A stretch of DNA of 64,000 nt from Lithodes maja (taxonomy: Eukaryota; Arthropoda; Malacostraca; Decapoda; Lithodidae): NCBI GenBank assembly GCA_037953745.1, contig JBAKBP010007419.1, positions 36,168 through 100,167 of the forward strand, given 5' to 3'. Position numbers and translations under genes: made by a program. This document shows, one piece after another, positions 10,095 to 22,900 of the stretch; position 1 is the stretch's first letter, and the number at the start of each line of letters is the position of its first letter. The notes beneath the pieces were generated by a model. It did not search any database, was not told where the DNA came from, and was given only the letters and a program-made list of their open reading frames with translations.

Positions 10095-11899
10095 TGTTAC
10101 GGCTGGATCGGCAATACATATTCGGGATTCTTGATCGTAGGACAGAAATGGCTTAAGTGACAACGACACGCTCGATTCCAGTCCCAAATACTATATGCTC
10201 CAGACAACAAAAGCACCAACGCCCTACAGAGTTATCGTCTACGGTAACGAGGTACCTTAACTCGGCGAAAGTGTACAACAGGGGTAGGCTATGAGGCTAA
10301 ACTCCCTCAGACATTTATAGGTTACGTTATTACTAAAGAAATGCAATACTCAAGAAACTACGTTAATATTAAGCCTCTAATAATGTAGAATAGAAGCAGG
10401 CTAAAGGTATGACAGTGAAATGCTAAATGACAAATGTACACGCCTACTTGAAAGCGCGTGCACTACACTAACTGTCCCCTACTAACATGCACTAGCGTGT
10501 AGCATACAAGATGTTCATGATCCAGTAGATACCTAATAATACACATGGGAGGAACATAAATAGTAGTCACTTATTATAATAATGAATCTATACTTGGAAT
10601 AACTAAAAGGTTGCAGGCAACAGTACTGCGCCGGTAGCCTACTACCGCATAGGCTACTTCGCTTCTCTCACTCTGTCTCCCCTCCGAGTCCGTATGCGCC
10701 CTACGCAACAGAACTCCGGACACAGCAGCAAAACGACAGTGCAGTTAATTGATACATGAAAGTATTAATAGTGTTGTCTTGTGTGTGAGTAATGTGTATT
10801 GTAAAGTGTTACATACATATACTTAAAGAGAGCTGCAATGCATAGTAAAATAAAGATATATCCCACTCATCATCCCCATGTGTTCTAGCTGGCAGGCTAA
10901 GTCACAGGAACAACGAGTCCCAGCACCGAAAGCGAGAACCCAGGAAAAGACTGTAGAGAACACAAGGACAGATAAATTATGTTACTCTACTATACCGGCA
11001 CTACGAGCGAGCTGTAGTCTCGGGTGCTACACTCGCTCCTGGCTCGGTATGCAAATCAAGGCTAAGTCCTCGTCCCTCTACAGACAACTCCTGGGCATGG
11101 TCGGGCTCTTACACATGGCACCAGTCTAGTCACAAATGGGATGATGAGCGGGGCATATAACTCGTGAACATGTAGAACGTTCACCAACTATCCTCATCAA
11201 GAAGATCGCTGTTCACATTAACCCCTTAAATCTAATACATGTAAATATATGCTTGTCCTAAGAGTAATACGAGAGGTGAGTGCTGAAACTCCTTTAGGAC
11301 CTCAAGGGAAGGTTATGCATTTAAATAGAGAGAAGAATGAAATGAGAGTAATGTCGTCAGAGAGAAAGAGTGCAACCGTGAGAAGTTGGGAGAGAGGGCA
11401 AGGGATGTTAGAATCTCAAAGGTTCTAGGCAACCTGGTCATAGAACACGCAGCCAGCCTCCAGGCAATGTGCTGTACGACAACATGGGCAGCCCAGGCAG
11501 CGTAGGCAGGCAGCAATGGACTACCAACCCTATCGCGCCTAGCTATAAGTGCAAGGCTGCCAACCAGTCCATACGTCTGGCAACCACCCGGCCGGCAGCG
11601 CGGCGTGTGCTACCCCCTTGCTCTGAAGCCCAACTCACTCTCTCTCTCTGAACTCCCATTATCTTATCTATCAACTTCTCTATTGATACTACATATTAAA
11701 TGGAAGGTCTCGACATGGCTTAAAACAAAACCCACCACTGGTTAGCACATGACGAGACCTTTGCAGGGATACAAAGAACATAGTTATAAGTTGTCACACT
11801 CAATATACATAGCGGCTGACGGTAGCCAGATCACGGGCGGTACATTCGAGTACCAAGGAGTACAATCAGGTTGCGTTGCAACGCACTGGGGGCGTCACA
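10095..11899 (-). repeat. Long terminal repeat 2 (1805 bp)
   Basis: This has the same ends as LTR 1 (minus strand TGTGACGCC ... CCGTAACA). It is the 5' LTR of the complete element on its left and the 3' LTR of the partial element on its right. The primer-binding-like sequence is at 10077-10094 and the 240-bp leader runs down to the gag ATG at 9855. On the other side, the G-rich tract at 11900-11910 precedes the pol 3' end of the right-hand element. Confidence 0.85.
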
Positions 11900-12188
11900 G
11901 CCCCCCCAAGATTTTAGATAATCGACCTTAGAAGCATTATCAAAATCTGACAGGCAACCAACCGACCTGCTACCTTTAGCTGCCACTAATTGCAAAAGGT
12001 GCACAACAACTGAAGTGTGAATTATACATAAAACACAATATCGCATGCATCATGCTACAACAATAAAGACTTACAAAACTAAAAAAAAAGAAAGAGTTTT
12101 CTCGTTTATTTTATTGTTTTATAATTCTTTTTGGACGGCGTTATGATAGCCTAATTTTACTCCTGCTCAACCCACACACCGTGCACGA

Positions 12189-15100
12189 CTATCTTGGATC
12201 ATCAACCCTTGATAGACAATCTGCTATCACGTTCTCACTCCCGGCAATATGCTGAATGTTGAGATTATACTCTTGGAGCATTAGGGACCACCTGGTCAAC
12301 CGCATATTCCGATTGTGAAACTGATTTAGGAATTTCAAGGGATGATGGTCCGTATAAATCGTCACTACCGGGCCGTAGGCTGGAACATAAACTTCGAAAT
12401 GTTTGAGCGACAAAACGATAGCCAGAAGCTCCTTCTCTATAGTCGAGTAATTCCTTTGTGCCGAATTAAACTTGCGAGAAAAGAAGCTCACTGGGTGTTC
12501 CAAGCCCTCGGAATCAGTCTGCAGTAACACTGCCCCGGCACCCACACCGCTGGCATCAGTCGCCAGCTGAAAACTCCTGGAGAAGTCTGGGGCCCTCAAA
12601 ATCGGATGTGTACACAGCAGGTGCTTGACTAGGTCGAAAGCCCTCTGACACTCCGCAGCCCAACAGAACTTCACTGACTTCGACAGTAGATCAGTTAACG
12701 GTGCTAAGACAGTAGAGTATCCCCGGATGAAGCGCCTATAATAGCCTATCATACCTAGGAACCGCATGACCTGGCGCTTAGTGGTGGGCCTGGGAAACAT
12801 ATTGATAGCCTGTATCTTGCTCAGGGGGGGGCACACCCGGCCTAACCCGACCACAAAGCCAAGATACTGCACAGTAGCCTTTACAAACTCGCACTTCCTC
12901 AGGTTCACCACCAGCCCAGCATCGTGCAACTTCCCAAACAGGGTCTCTAAGTGCCTTAGGTGATTTTCAAAATCGTCATCATATACTATCACGTCATCAA
13001 GGTAGACCGTGCAGTTAGGGATTTCGTCACAAATATCGTTCATCAGGTTCTGAAACGTGGCAGGTGCGTTCTTAAGCCCATAAGGCATTACGTTACATTG
13101 GTAGGTCTTGCCATCTACCACAAAACCACAAACTTGCTTAGCTCGGTCCGACAGGGGTACTTGCCAGTAGCCTTTTACAAGATCAATTTTAGTAAGGTAC
13201 TTTGCATTCCCTATCTTGTCCACGCTGTCGTCAACTCGAGGCAAAGGGTAAGGGTTGGTAGTGGTCAAGCCATTTAGCCTACGAAAATCTATGCAGAACC
13301 GCACCTTGCCGTCAGGTTTTGGCTGAAACGTGACGGGTGATGTCCACTTCACATAACCTTCAGTGATCATCCCTCTCTCAACCATGTACTTTAACTCCTC
13401 CCGTAAAGCTGGCAACTTTACCGGGGGCACACGGTAGGGCACTGACTTGAAGGGCACATTATCACTGACGTCCACGTCGTGCGTTACCTGAGTAGTGAGA
13501 CCTGGGTGTTCGGCGAAAACAGAGGGGTATGACCTGAACAGGCCTAGGACAGCAGCACCCTGGTGCTCAGGCAGGTGACTTACAGCTTGCCTAGCCTCTT
13601 GTTCAGTATTCCCCGCCCACTGTTCCTCAGAAATGACACAGTCCCAGCTATCCTCCTCAGCAGCATGACTGTCCCCACCTCCTTCTCCACCCTGGCCACT
13701 GCAGGCCAGCACAGGGACAGTGAGAGGCTCTGAGGGGCGTCTCACATACTCTTTCATGAGGTTAACATGACATAACTGATGTTTTTTCCTACGGTCAGGT
13801 GTTGCAACGAGATAATCAAGGTCGGACAGTTTCTTAGCCACCACATACGGCCCAATGAACTTGGCAGAAAGGGGGTGTCCAGGCAAAGGTAAAAGCAACA
13901 TTACCTCCTGACCCACCGAAAACTCCCGAAGCTTCACCTTGGCGTCATACTGGTGCTTCATGACCGCCTGTGCATTAACCAAGTTATTACCTGCCGCTGC
14001 CATGCAACCTATAAGTCTCTCCCGGCTCTCAAGGACATATTTAAGTACAGACCCCGGCTTGTCTTCGCCCTCCCAGATCTCTTTCACCATACTTAAAGGT
14101 CCTCTCACATTATGGCCAAAGACTAGTTGATTTGGACTGAACCCCAGGCTCTCTCCTGGGACTTCACGTGCAGCGAACAGAACATACGGCAGACCCAAAT
14201 CCCAATCAGTGTCATGTTCTGCACAGTAACAGCGTAGCATACTCTTCAGGGTCGAGTGCCACCACTCCAAGACTCCCTGACTCTCGGGATGGTAGGCTGA
14301 CGACACTACAGAACATATACCGTGCAACTGAAGGGTTTGCTTGAACAATTTGGATGTAAAATTGCTCACCTGGTCTGACTGCACCTCACGTGGAAATCCA
14401 TAACGGGAACAGAACAATAATAAGTTTTTAACAACTGCCTTTGCCGAGCCGTTTCTCATGGGGTATGCGTCCGGGTATCTCGTAGCCACATCCATGATTG
14501 TCAACAGGAATTTATTGCCACTACTAGTAGGCGGGAAAGGGCCAACCAAATCTACTACAACTTTGCTGAACGGAGGCCCGGTGACAGGTATGGGAAACAA
14601 AGGTGCCTTCGGGATTGTCTGGTTAGGCTTCCCCGTTGTCTGGCAGGTCGCACACCCAGCCACCCATGCACAGACATCAGCCTTGACCCCAGGCCACCAG
14701 AAAAACCTGCCCAATGCCGCCAATGTTTTTGTTACCCCCAAATGACCCGCCACCGGCACATCATGCGCCAGACACAATAAGGACTCTCTATACTTATTTG
14801 GAACAACCACCTGGTCTACTACCCTCGCACCGCCCTCCCACTTCGATTTGGGGTCTAGAAATCTGCGGTACAATATCCTGTTGAGCCTAAAGAAATCTCC
14901 CGGCTTCGCATCCCCATCTTCCTCCAACTCTATGGCACCATTGCTATAACGAGCTAGGCTAGCGTCTTGCAGCTGCTGCTCACTAATGTCCCCGGGCGTC
15001 AATGCATCAAGATGGTTTTGTAATAAGACATTACCCCGGCTAGTAGGCTCTACTGCCTTAGTGGCTCTCGCTACAGCTCTTGCCTCACGCGAAGTCTTAC

Positions 15101-15339
15101 CCAACTCTGCCTTGTTACACACCATATCTGGGCCAGAGTCAACTCCCGTGTTTATTATAGGTCCAAGTACCGAATCACCGAGAAGTGCAGCAGAATCAAT
15201 GTCCCTTTTCCTGCCCTGAGCAACCTTCTCCTGATCCTTCCTCCACTGTCCCCGAGGTTGAGTGCTAGGCTGTGCAGGAGCCGCAGAGCGAGATCGGGTT
15301 ACCACACAGGCCATCTCATCCTGTTGGCATCTCCCAACC
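12189..15339 (-). CDS. pol: Pol polyprotein of the right-hand Gmr1-like element, split by an insertion
   Basis: Nearly identical to the pol at 4625-8308, with the same order: HHCC finger, integrase, RT (VYLDDVIVY), RNase H. The frame is open from the insertion boundary at 15339 to the stop at 12189. An ATG at 15314 (MACVVTRSRS) lies inside the polyprotein and is not a natural start. The protease and gag portions continue beyond the 3.2-kb insertion, at 18563. Two integrase substitutions stand out against the sister copy: the Gly after the second catalytic Asp is Val (SDQVSNF), and the Arg after the catalytic Glu is Trp (VLEWWH). These may impair integration (inference). Confidence 0.85.
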
Positions 15340-18300
15340 TGTAACGGGAAGAAATTGTACTTTCCCTTTTGGTATATGTTGTAAGGTTTGACTTAACTGT
15401 AAGACTTTTTCCCCTTCATTCACTCTTCCCTATATTTAAGGGAAATGTATCGTTTAAGAAGGGTTAAGTAACCCTTGTCTATGTAAAGAGGGAATTAGCC
15501 TAGATCAGGAGGAGAACTAATATTCTCAAATCTATCTAAAATACTTTCAAGCCTAATTTTCCTTTCACCCCTTTTGGTATCCCATGTAAAAATCCTTCCT
15601 TTTCGAATTTAGAGTAATGCCCCCTTGTGTAAAAAGACCGCCAATTCCTACCCAAGCGACGCCACCCTTTGTGGTCACCCTCGGCCCCTCACTGTCGTGA
15701 CCCCAGGCCTACGAGAGAGACACCTACCTAACCCCCAGTCTCTGTCATCATTCCCCGCTTCTTCTCCGGACTTAGGCTTCCTTTCCCTCCATTCAGAGGT
15801 TCGTAATTAAGGTTTATAGTGTTATAAGGTGTTGCTTATTCAGTTAAGTAAGTACTAGATGTGTAATGTAGGAGATATTACGGTGATTGACAAATTCGTG
15901 AATTCGAGCCTACCATCGGGTTGGTCGACAGGCACCCCTCACCTGCCAAGTGCCTACAACCATACAAATTCCCCCATTATCATTGTGTTCAGTAAAACCT
16001 AGTCTGTGCACCTTTGCTAAGTGTTTTTCTGATATTTTAGACTTTGTTATTCCAAATTAACGTCAAATTAACTTCGTGTGTAATAATTTCAGTCAGAGGG
16101 ACGCCATTTGATGGCCTTCCAATTCTTGTGTTTTTCCATAATTCCCGACCAAACTTAGGCTAGCCTATTTTGCTAGTTTGTCTTTCACCGTTTTACATAA
16201 TCCTGAGGTAGTGCGAGAACACCAGTTAAGAGTAGAATTGAGGACGAAGTTGATTAAAATGCTTTTGAAGCCTGACCGCCATTTTAGGATTTAGACCATC
16301 TCGCATTTCGGAGAGACGACCAGGTTGAGTAAATTACTAATGTAGCAGTTGTATTGTATGTTTAGAACTTGTTCATTACTTTGAGTTTATAAAACCATGC
16401 ATTTTGGTAAATATGATTGTATTTTAACGTGTAATTCAGGAAAGGACATTCGTTTGAGATCGTGTCCTTGAGTTTTGTTTACCTGTCGTGTCTCCGACGT
16501 TCCAAAGTTAGGCCTATTCAGATAAGTATTTATAACTAAAGTCTCCTAGGCCTGGTTATTGTTCATTTTAAATGTTTTTACTGGGTTATAGTGTAAAGAG
16601 TTACTTGTTATCTTGATTTAGAGGTCCTCATTTCCCAACCCCAGTACTGTCAAATTTCGGACCCCCATTGGGTCGGGTTTATTTCAGATGATTATTTGTT
16701 CTTACCTATTGTTACTTAAAGTTAACTTGTGAAAAGGCCGTTTAGGTATGGGTACTTGCTGAATTATTATGGTAGGTTATATGATTTTACATTTTTAATT
16801 AGGCTACCTAACTTTCACCTAATTGGAAGTACAGTAGGCTATTATTAATTATTGTGTTTTTTGAGTGTATTATGAGTATTGATTCCTATGATATAATTAT
16901 GTTTGACATGGTCTAATGAACAGAGTTGCCTTGCAAGGGATGGAACGCTGTAGTGAGATTCTGGGCAGCTGATTTCAGGGGATAAGTTACTCGAGTTACA
17001 GTAGAATTAACGTTTAGCTTTGTTTGAGCCTTGTATAGCACCCTCCGCATTGAGCAGTCCAACCTGTTAAGTTTGACCATGACAATTGCCTTTGATTTAT
17101 GCCATTATTGTATTGATTTGACCACATAGATATGCTGTGTAATTATGTATTCCCAATTGTGTGTAGAGTACAGTACTGCTGAGTAACATATGTACCTGTA
17201 CTTAATGAGAGGGTCTTTGGATGCCTTAAGAGATTATTTCGGTACTGTACTGTAATGTCATAATTTGATCTGTCATTGTATTTCTGTACTTATATTAGCT
17301 CATCTATTTTTATACATTAATAGGAATCCATGTATTTTTATATGTTTATATTAACCTATATTTTTTATATGTATTTGTTTTAGTATTACTGTGAACCGTA
17401 ATTAGGATATTGATTAACCCCATTATTAAGGGTTAGCTATATGTCAACCGTGGGTTAAGAATGTATTCGAATTACCAGGGAACCAGTTTGGGACGGAGTC
17501 GATGTGATGCTGAATTGCTGATGACGGAGAATCGGAGATTCACCCCTCCCATTGGCCGAGTGCAGGATGCTGAACTCGTGTACTGTACGAGGGTTCAAGG
17601 ACCACAGGAAGACGTATGATTACCCCCTATACCCCAGGATACGGTAGGCCGAAGAGACGTAAAGGCAAGCCTGGCCGATACCGGTACTGAGCGGAATTGG
17701 GATGTATAATACCGAGAGGAATGGGGTGGATACAGACAGCAATATTAGAGTCCTACTCCTAGGTTAAGAGACTGTCCCGGTACGGTAATGGATTGGTCCC
17801 AGGTTAAGGGTATAGAGATAATTAGATACGGTACCAATATTAAGACTTGTAAACGGTAAAATGTTCCTTATACTGTATTAATATCAAGCTTAAGATTACT
17901 GCAATATGTTTGTATCTATCCTCCCGTACCTATTTGGATCTAAATGTGTTGTCAGGATGGTAAATCGGAGCCGTCAGTATTAAAGTGGTGTAAGAGTAGT
18001 ACCGGTAGCCTAACCGAGAGTTAAAGTCTTGTCAGCCAACATTGAAGGTGAAGTTCTTGATGTGTCTTTGCTAGCCTCCGATTTATCCTACTGTCCTAAT
18101 GTACCTGAATAATGAGCATGAGTCACGATGGCATAAAGAATAAGAAAACCATGGGGACGGCCAGTTCACCTGAAGGTGAACGATCAAATAATTCGAATGA
18201 ATTACCGTTCCCAAAAACATCCTTATGTGATATCTAGAAAGTAGAGAATATGCTAGGTCTCAGTGGGGTTTTTGGTGGTTCTTTGGTCTTATCATCGTGT

Positions 18301-18562
18301 CGGAGTTGCAGCCTTTCCCCTTCCTCGAAGGATGTTGGATGTGGGTCAACCAAACAGGGTTGTCCTCTCGTTAATTAGAATGCAATAACGGGTTTGTCGT
18401 CATCTCTTCCTTTCTATCCTTGAGTACCTATTTTCCACCTTCGCAGCTTAATCTATATCTTCTTCTTCTGTCTCTCCCTCCCTCTCTCTCTCTGTTGGCA
18501 GCAGAAGAAGGGAAGTGGAGGATGAAAAAGAGAGGTGACCAACCTTCACCCCCCCCGTTACA
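15340..18562. mobile_element. 3.2-kb TG...CA insertion, probable solo LTR of another LTR family
   Basis: The pol/gag sequence of the right-hand element is interrupted exactly between 15339 and 18563. The insert begins TGTAACGGG and ends CCCGTTACA, perfect 9-bp inverted ends. It is flanked by the 4-bp duplication AACC (15336-15339 and 18563-18566), and the uninterrupted sister copies have a single AACC there. TG...CA ends plus a 4-bp duplication fit integration by a Ty3/Gypsy integrase. The insert has no RT, integrase or gag ORF, and no internal pair of LTRs, so a solo LTR is the simplest reading. At 3223 bp it would be a very long one. Orientation is unresolved; the right end carries a C8 run, the left end a CT-poor, AT-rich body. 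Confidence 0.7.
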
Positions 18563-19810
18563 AACCCATTCCCGATTCTCACCATCCACGTCGGCCGCCC
18601 TCTCGGCAACGACTAAGGGTGGAGTCCCGGAAGTGGGCACCGCAAAGTCGTTGCCGAGAAGAAGGTCGACGCCCTCAACTGGCAAACACTCAACGATCCC
18701 TACATCCAGCTCCCTGCACACCTCTCCCACTCTCAACTCCAACCTCACAAGTGGGTATGACCTCGTAGCATTTATACCCTGCACCACAACAACTCTGGCC
18801 GCATTTATCGGTTTCCCTGTGAAGTTCCTCAACAAAGTTTGCGAAGCCCCCGTATCCCTCAGCAAGTCAACCCTCCGTAGTTCACTCCCCCAGCTCACAA
18901 ACCCGTGTCCCCGATGGCTACAGAAAGTGTCCCGGACAGGTGTCGAGCCTTCCGTACGCTTCTTTACCGTGTGTGCCTCAGCTGCTGACAACCTACCCCG
19001 GGCAGTTGCTGCAGCCTTCAGAGACACACCGATACTGTGAACCAATGACACCGGCTTAGCGGGAGTGTTACTAGGGCACTCACGTGAATAATGGCCTAGC
19101 TTCTGACATTTGTAACATTTCACATCCCCAATGGGCTTCTTCCCTTGTGCGGGCGAAGAAGGGGCCTGACCTTTAGTAAACGGGAGAGGCTTGTGTTTGT
19201 AGGTGTTATTAGGTGCAATGCTTTTAGTGTGGTTATGTGTGTCATAGGATTTGTTATTATCGAAAACTCTGGTGGGTGGGGTATAGCACCCCTTCTGCCC
19301 TGACTCAGCCCTCTGAGCGGCACCGCAACCACGAATCAATGATAATCTGAGGTCTGCCATCTTGGCAGCCTCCTCTACTGTCTTGGGACATTTTTCCTTA
19401 ATGTTCAGCGTTAGATCGGTTCCAGTACATTTGTAAAACTGTTCCAGATAGAAAAGTCGCTTAATTTCCTCAGCCGACTCTGCGTGCTCGGACCGAAACC
19501 AGTTATTACATGCATCTGTTAAGTCCTGTGCGTGCTCCATAAAACTGACGTCGCTCTTCTTATTCACGCCACGGAACTTCAATCTATAAGTTTCGGGTTG
19601 CAGTTCGTAGGCCCGGAGCACAGCCTCCTTCACCAGTCCATACACGACACTCTCGTCCAGTGACAGTGCATCGTAGGCTTTCAAACCCTTACCCACTAGA
19701 CGTGATGAAACTAATGCTGCCCATTTAACCTCCGGCCAGTCATACTCACGACACTTCTTTTCGAAACGAGCAAAAAACTCAGTCACTGCTGTCTCATCAA
19801 ATGCGGGTAC
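18563..19810 (-). pseudogene. Gag C-terminus and protease of the right-hand Gmr1-like element
   Basis: This continues the element split by the 3.2-kb insertion. One open frame passes from the capsid-like gag region through an intact CCHC knuckle (CYKCQKLGHYSREC, about 19075-19120) into the protease (DTGASQTLL, about 18860-18890). It shows that gag and pol are one reading frame in this family. The frame runs on into the insertion, giving an artificial tail of about 40 residues. Upstream it is cut at 19810, in the codons for a VPAFDE-type motif, by SINE-like and RTE-like sequence. The coiled-coil half of gag and the 5' LTR are absent from the window. Confidence 0.85.
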
Positions 19811-19908
19811 TATCTATCTATCTATCTATATGCTCTGGCCCAATCCCCATTTTGGGGGTAGCCGACTCAAGACAGAGCAAGAACAGGGAAAACACAAAAA
19901 CAACATCT
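19811..19908 (-). mobile_element. SINE-like unit S2, copy 1, with GATA tail
   Basis: A unit of about 95 bp on the minus strand: GTTGTTTTTGTG, then TGCTCTGTCTTGAGTCGG, then GGGGATTGGGCC, then a (GATA)n tail ending at 19811. The same order of blocks recurs at 52110-52260 (plus) and, more degraded, at about 63480-63580 (minus). It sits directly on the GATA tail of the RTE-like element. Its tail type suggests it uses RTE-like machinery (inference). I see no clear tRNA A and B boxes. Confidence 0.5.
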
Positions 19909-22900
19909 ATCTATCTCTATCTATTGCCTGACGCCGTGATCCCCGAAGGGGTGGCCACGAACGAACCGCCCCCATGCACCTCTGTCCCCAGTCAGTCGAC
20001 GCCCCTCCCCCCAACCAGCACCGCCTTCATTCATGTAGTTCCTCACTCCATCCTTCCACCTCATATTCGGTCTACCTCTCCCCCTCTGTCCCTCCACCTC
20101 GCTCTCGTACACCCTCTTAGTCATTCTCTCGCTTTCCATACGTTCCATATGGCCGAACCATCTCAAGTTGTTCCTTTTCACACTTTCCAGCACATCTACC
20201 TCCACACCACACCTCCTTCTTACTTCCTCATTAGTCTGTCTATCCCTCCATGTAATTCCGCACGCACTCCTTAAGTAATTCATTTCCACTGCTCTCACTC
20301 TTGGTCTGAGTCTCTCAACCAACGTCCATGCTTCGCTTCCGTAAGTCAGTGTCGGGATTACCACACTGTCATGCAAGGACTTCTTCACTTCCATACTGAC
20401 CACCCTATTTCTTGTTACTGCTTTTAGCGTTCCTACAACCCTCTTCCCCTGTTGTACCCTCTCCCGCACCTCTTCATCCATAGTCCCATCTTTACTCAAC
20501 ACACTGCCCAGATACTTAAAAGAGTTGACGATCTCCATAGCCTGACCGTTCAGCTTCACCTCACACTCTGTGACTTCACCCCTTTCGAAGACCATAACCT
20601 TGCTCTTCCCCGTATTTACCTTCAAATTCCGTTTTTCGCACACTGTTCCAAACTCATTTACCAGACCCTGCAACTCCCATTCATTATCACTCATCAGAAC
20701 TGTATCATCCGCAAACAGCAGTATAGGTAGCTTCCACTCAATTCCCTCCCTTTTCAGTGATACACCAACATCCACTGCTCTTGATAGTATTTCTTTCATA
20801 ACTCCATCCATATATACAGTAAACAACCACGGGGACATCACACACCCCTGTTTCAAACCAACATTCAGGTCAAAGAACTCACTCTGCTCACTCTCCACAC
20901 GTACTGCCGCCTTTGCACCCTCATACATGCTCTTCACTGCTTTCAGCAACTTGCCCTCTACCCCGTATATTCTAAGTACTTTCCACAAACCTTCTCTATC
21001 CACTCTGTCATAGGCCTTCTCCAAGTCCATAAAGGCAACATACACCTTTTGTTTCTTCTCCAGATACTTCTCCACAACACAATTCAGGGTAAAAATCTGA
21101 TCTACACATCCTCTTCCCTTCCTAAAGCCTCCCTGCTCGTCGCCTATCCATTTCTCCGTTCTCACTCTCACTCTCTCAATCACTACCCTACTGTATACCT
21201 TCCCTACTACGCTTAGAAGACATATTCCTCGGTGGTTACCACACACTCCTCTTTCCCCTTTGCCCTTATATAGGGGGACTATTATGCCAGTCTTCCAGTC
21301 ATCGGGTACACTCCCCTTCTCCCATGCTAGTTTGCACATTTTCCATACCCATTCTATCACTATCTCACCACCATACCTCAACATTTCCCCACACACTCCA
21401 TCTGTTCCTGGTGCTTTCCCCAACTTCACTCTTTTCATGGCTTCCCACACTTCTGACCTCCTGATCCCCACCTCCTCCTCCACTACTTCTCTTCTTCTCC
21501 CTCCCATACCATATCCAGCTATGTTTGCTGGCTCTTCATTCCTTTCATTTAGCAACTCACTGAAGTACTCCCTCCATCTTTCGACTCGCTCTTGCTTCTC
21601 GGCTAGCATTCTCCCATTCTTATCTTTCACACCCTTACTGTTTCCCTTGCTACCTTCCCTAACTTTCTTGACTTCTTTCCAGAACAGTTTCTTACTCTCC
21701 CTCCATTTTACACTCAGATTCCTTCCAAATTCCTCATCTACTCTTCTCTTACTTTCCTTCACTACTCTCTTCACCACCCTCTTACTCTCCACGTACCTCG
21801 CTCGTTTCTGTCTCTCGGAATCTTCATTCCCTCTACTACCCAACCACTCTCTATATGCTTTCTTCTTTTCTTCCACAGCTATTCTTACCTCTTCTGTCCA
21901 CCATGCTGTACCTTTCACTCCCCTCCCTCTTCTCCTCACTCCACACACCTCCTCACATGCTGCACAGATCTCATCCTTAAACACCTTGCTCATCTCCTCC
22001 ACTTCCTCCATAACTTCCAGGTCGAACCCACCTAGTCGTCTTTCCACTGCTCTCCTGTACTCCTCCCTGACTTCCTCCTCCTGCAACCTCTCCACCCTCC
22101 TCACCATTCCACCCTCCTCTCGCCTCCCTCCCGCTCTCCTCACCCACTTCTTTTGTATCCTAACCTTAGCTACCACTACATAATGATCAGACAGACCCCC
22201 TCCAATACCCCTATACACCCTAGCATCCATCACAGATTTCTTCATTCGTTCATCCACACATACATAATCAATCAATGACTTTCGTTCCACCACTGTCTTA
22301 TCCTTCATCGTCAACATCCGTTTCCACGTGTACCTGTGGATCATTCTGTGTCGGAAGAAGGTGTTGGCTATCCACAGCCTCCTCCCCACACATACGTCCA
22401 CAAGTGCACTACCATTCCCATTCACCTCTGATGGTACCCCCCACCCTCCCACCACTCCCTCAACTTTCCTATCACCCACCTTACCATTCATATCCCCAAT
22501 CAGAAATATTCTTTCGTTCTTGTCAAACTTCTCCAGGCACGCCTCCACATTCATCCAGAACTCCTCTTTCTTTCTTTCAAGTATATCCTCTGTCGGGGCA
22601 TACACGCATACAATCACCCACGTTTGTATTCCTACTTTCATTTTCACCCACACAATCCTTGAACCCACAGACCCATACTCTCTTACACATTCCTTCCATT
22701 TGCTACTTACAAACAAACATGCACCTTCTCTCGCTGTTCCTTCACTCACTCCAGCACACACACCCATTCCACACTCCCACTCTCTCACCTCTGAACCTTT
22801 CCATTTGGTCTCTGTCATTCCACATACATCCAGCCTGGCATTCACTAACACTTCCAGAACCTCTCTCTCTTTTGTGCCATCATTCATGCCACTAACATTC

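Larger units (their letters stand above)
2531..11899 (-). mobile_element. Complete Gmr1-like Ty3/Gypsy LTR retrotransposon
   Basis: Two near-identical 1805-bp LTRs (2531-4335 and 10095-11899) flank a 5759-bp internal region with one gag-pol gene on the minus strand. The domain order is gag, CCHC knuckle, protease, integrase, reverse transcriptase, RNase H. Integrase before RT is unusual for Ty3/Gypsy but characteristic of the Gmr1 group. There is no env. Each LTR is shared with a neighbouring partial element, so no simple target-site duplication can be read. The coding region carries an in-frame TAG in the zinc knuckle and a frame problem in a poly-C tract, so this copy is probably not autonomous. 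Confidence 0.88.

Noticed and set aside
15625..15810. 61-codon open frame inside the 3.2-kb insertion
   Set aside because: Short, no recognisable motif, within a probable LTR.
20570..22895. Several plus-strand open frames of 90-307 codons (Ser/Pro/Thr-rich)
   Set aside because: Antisense shadows of the purine-rich RTE-like ORF at 19921-22932; the same shadows appear opposite RTE2.
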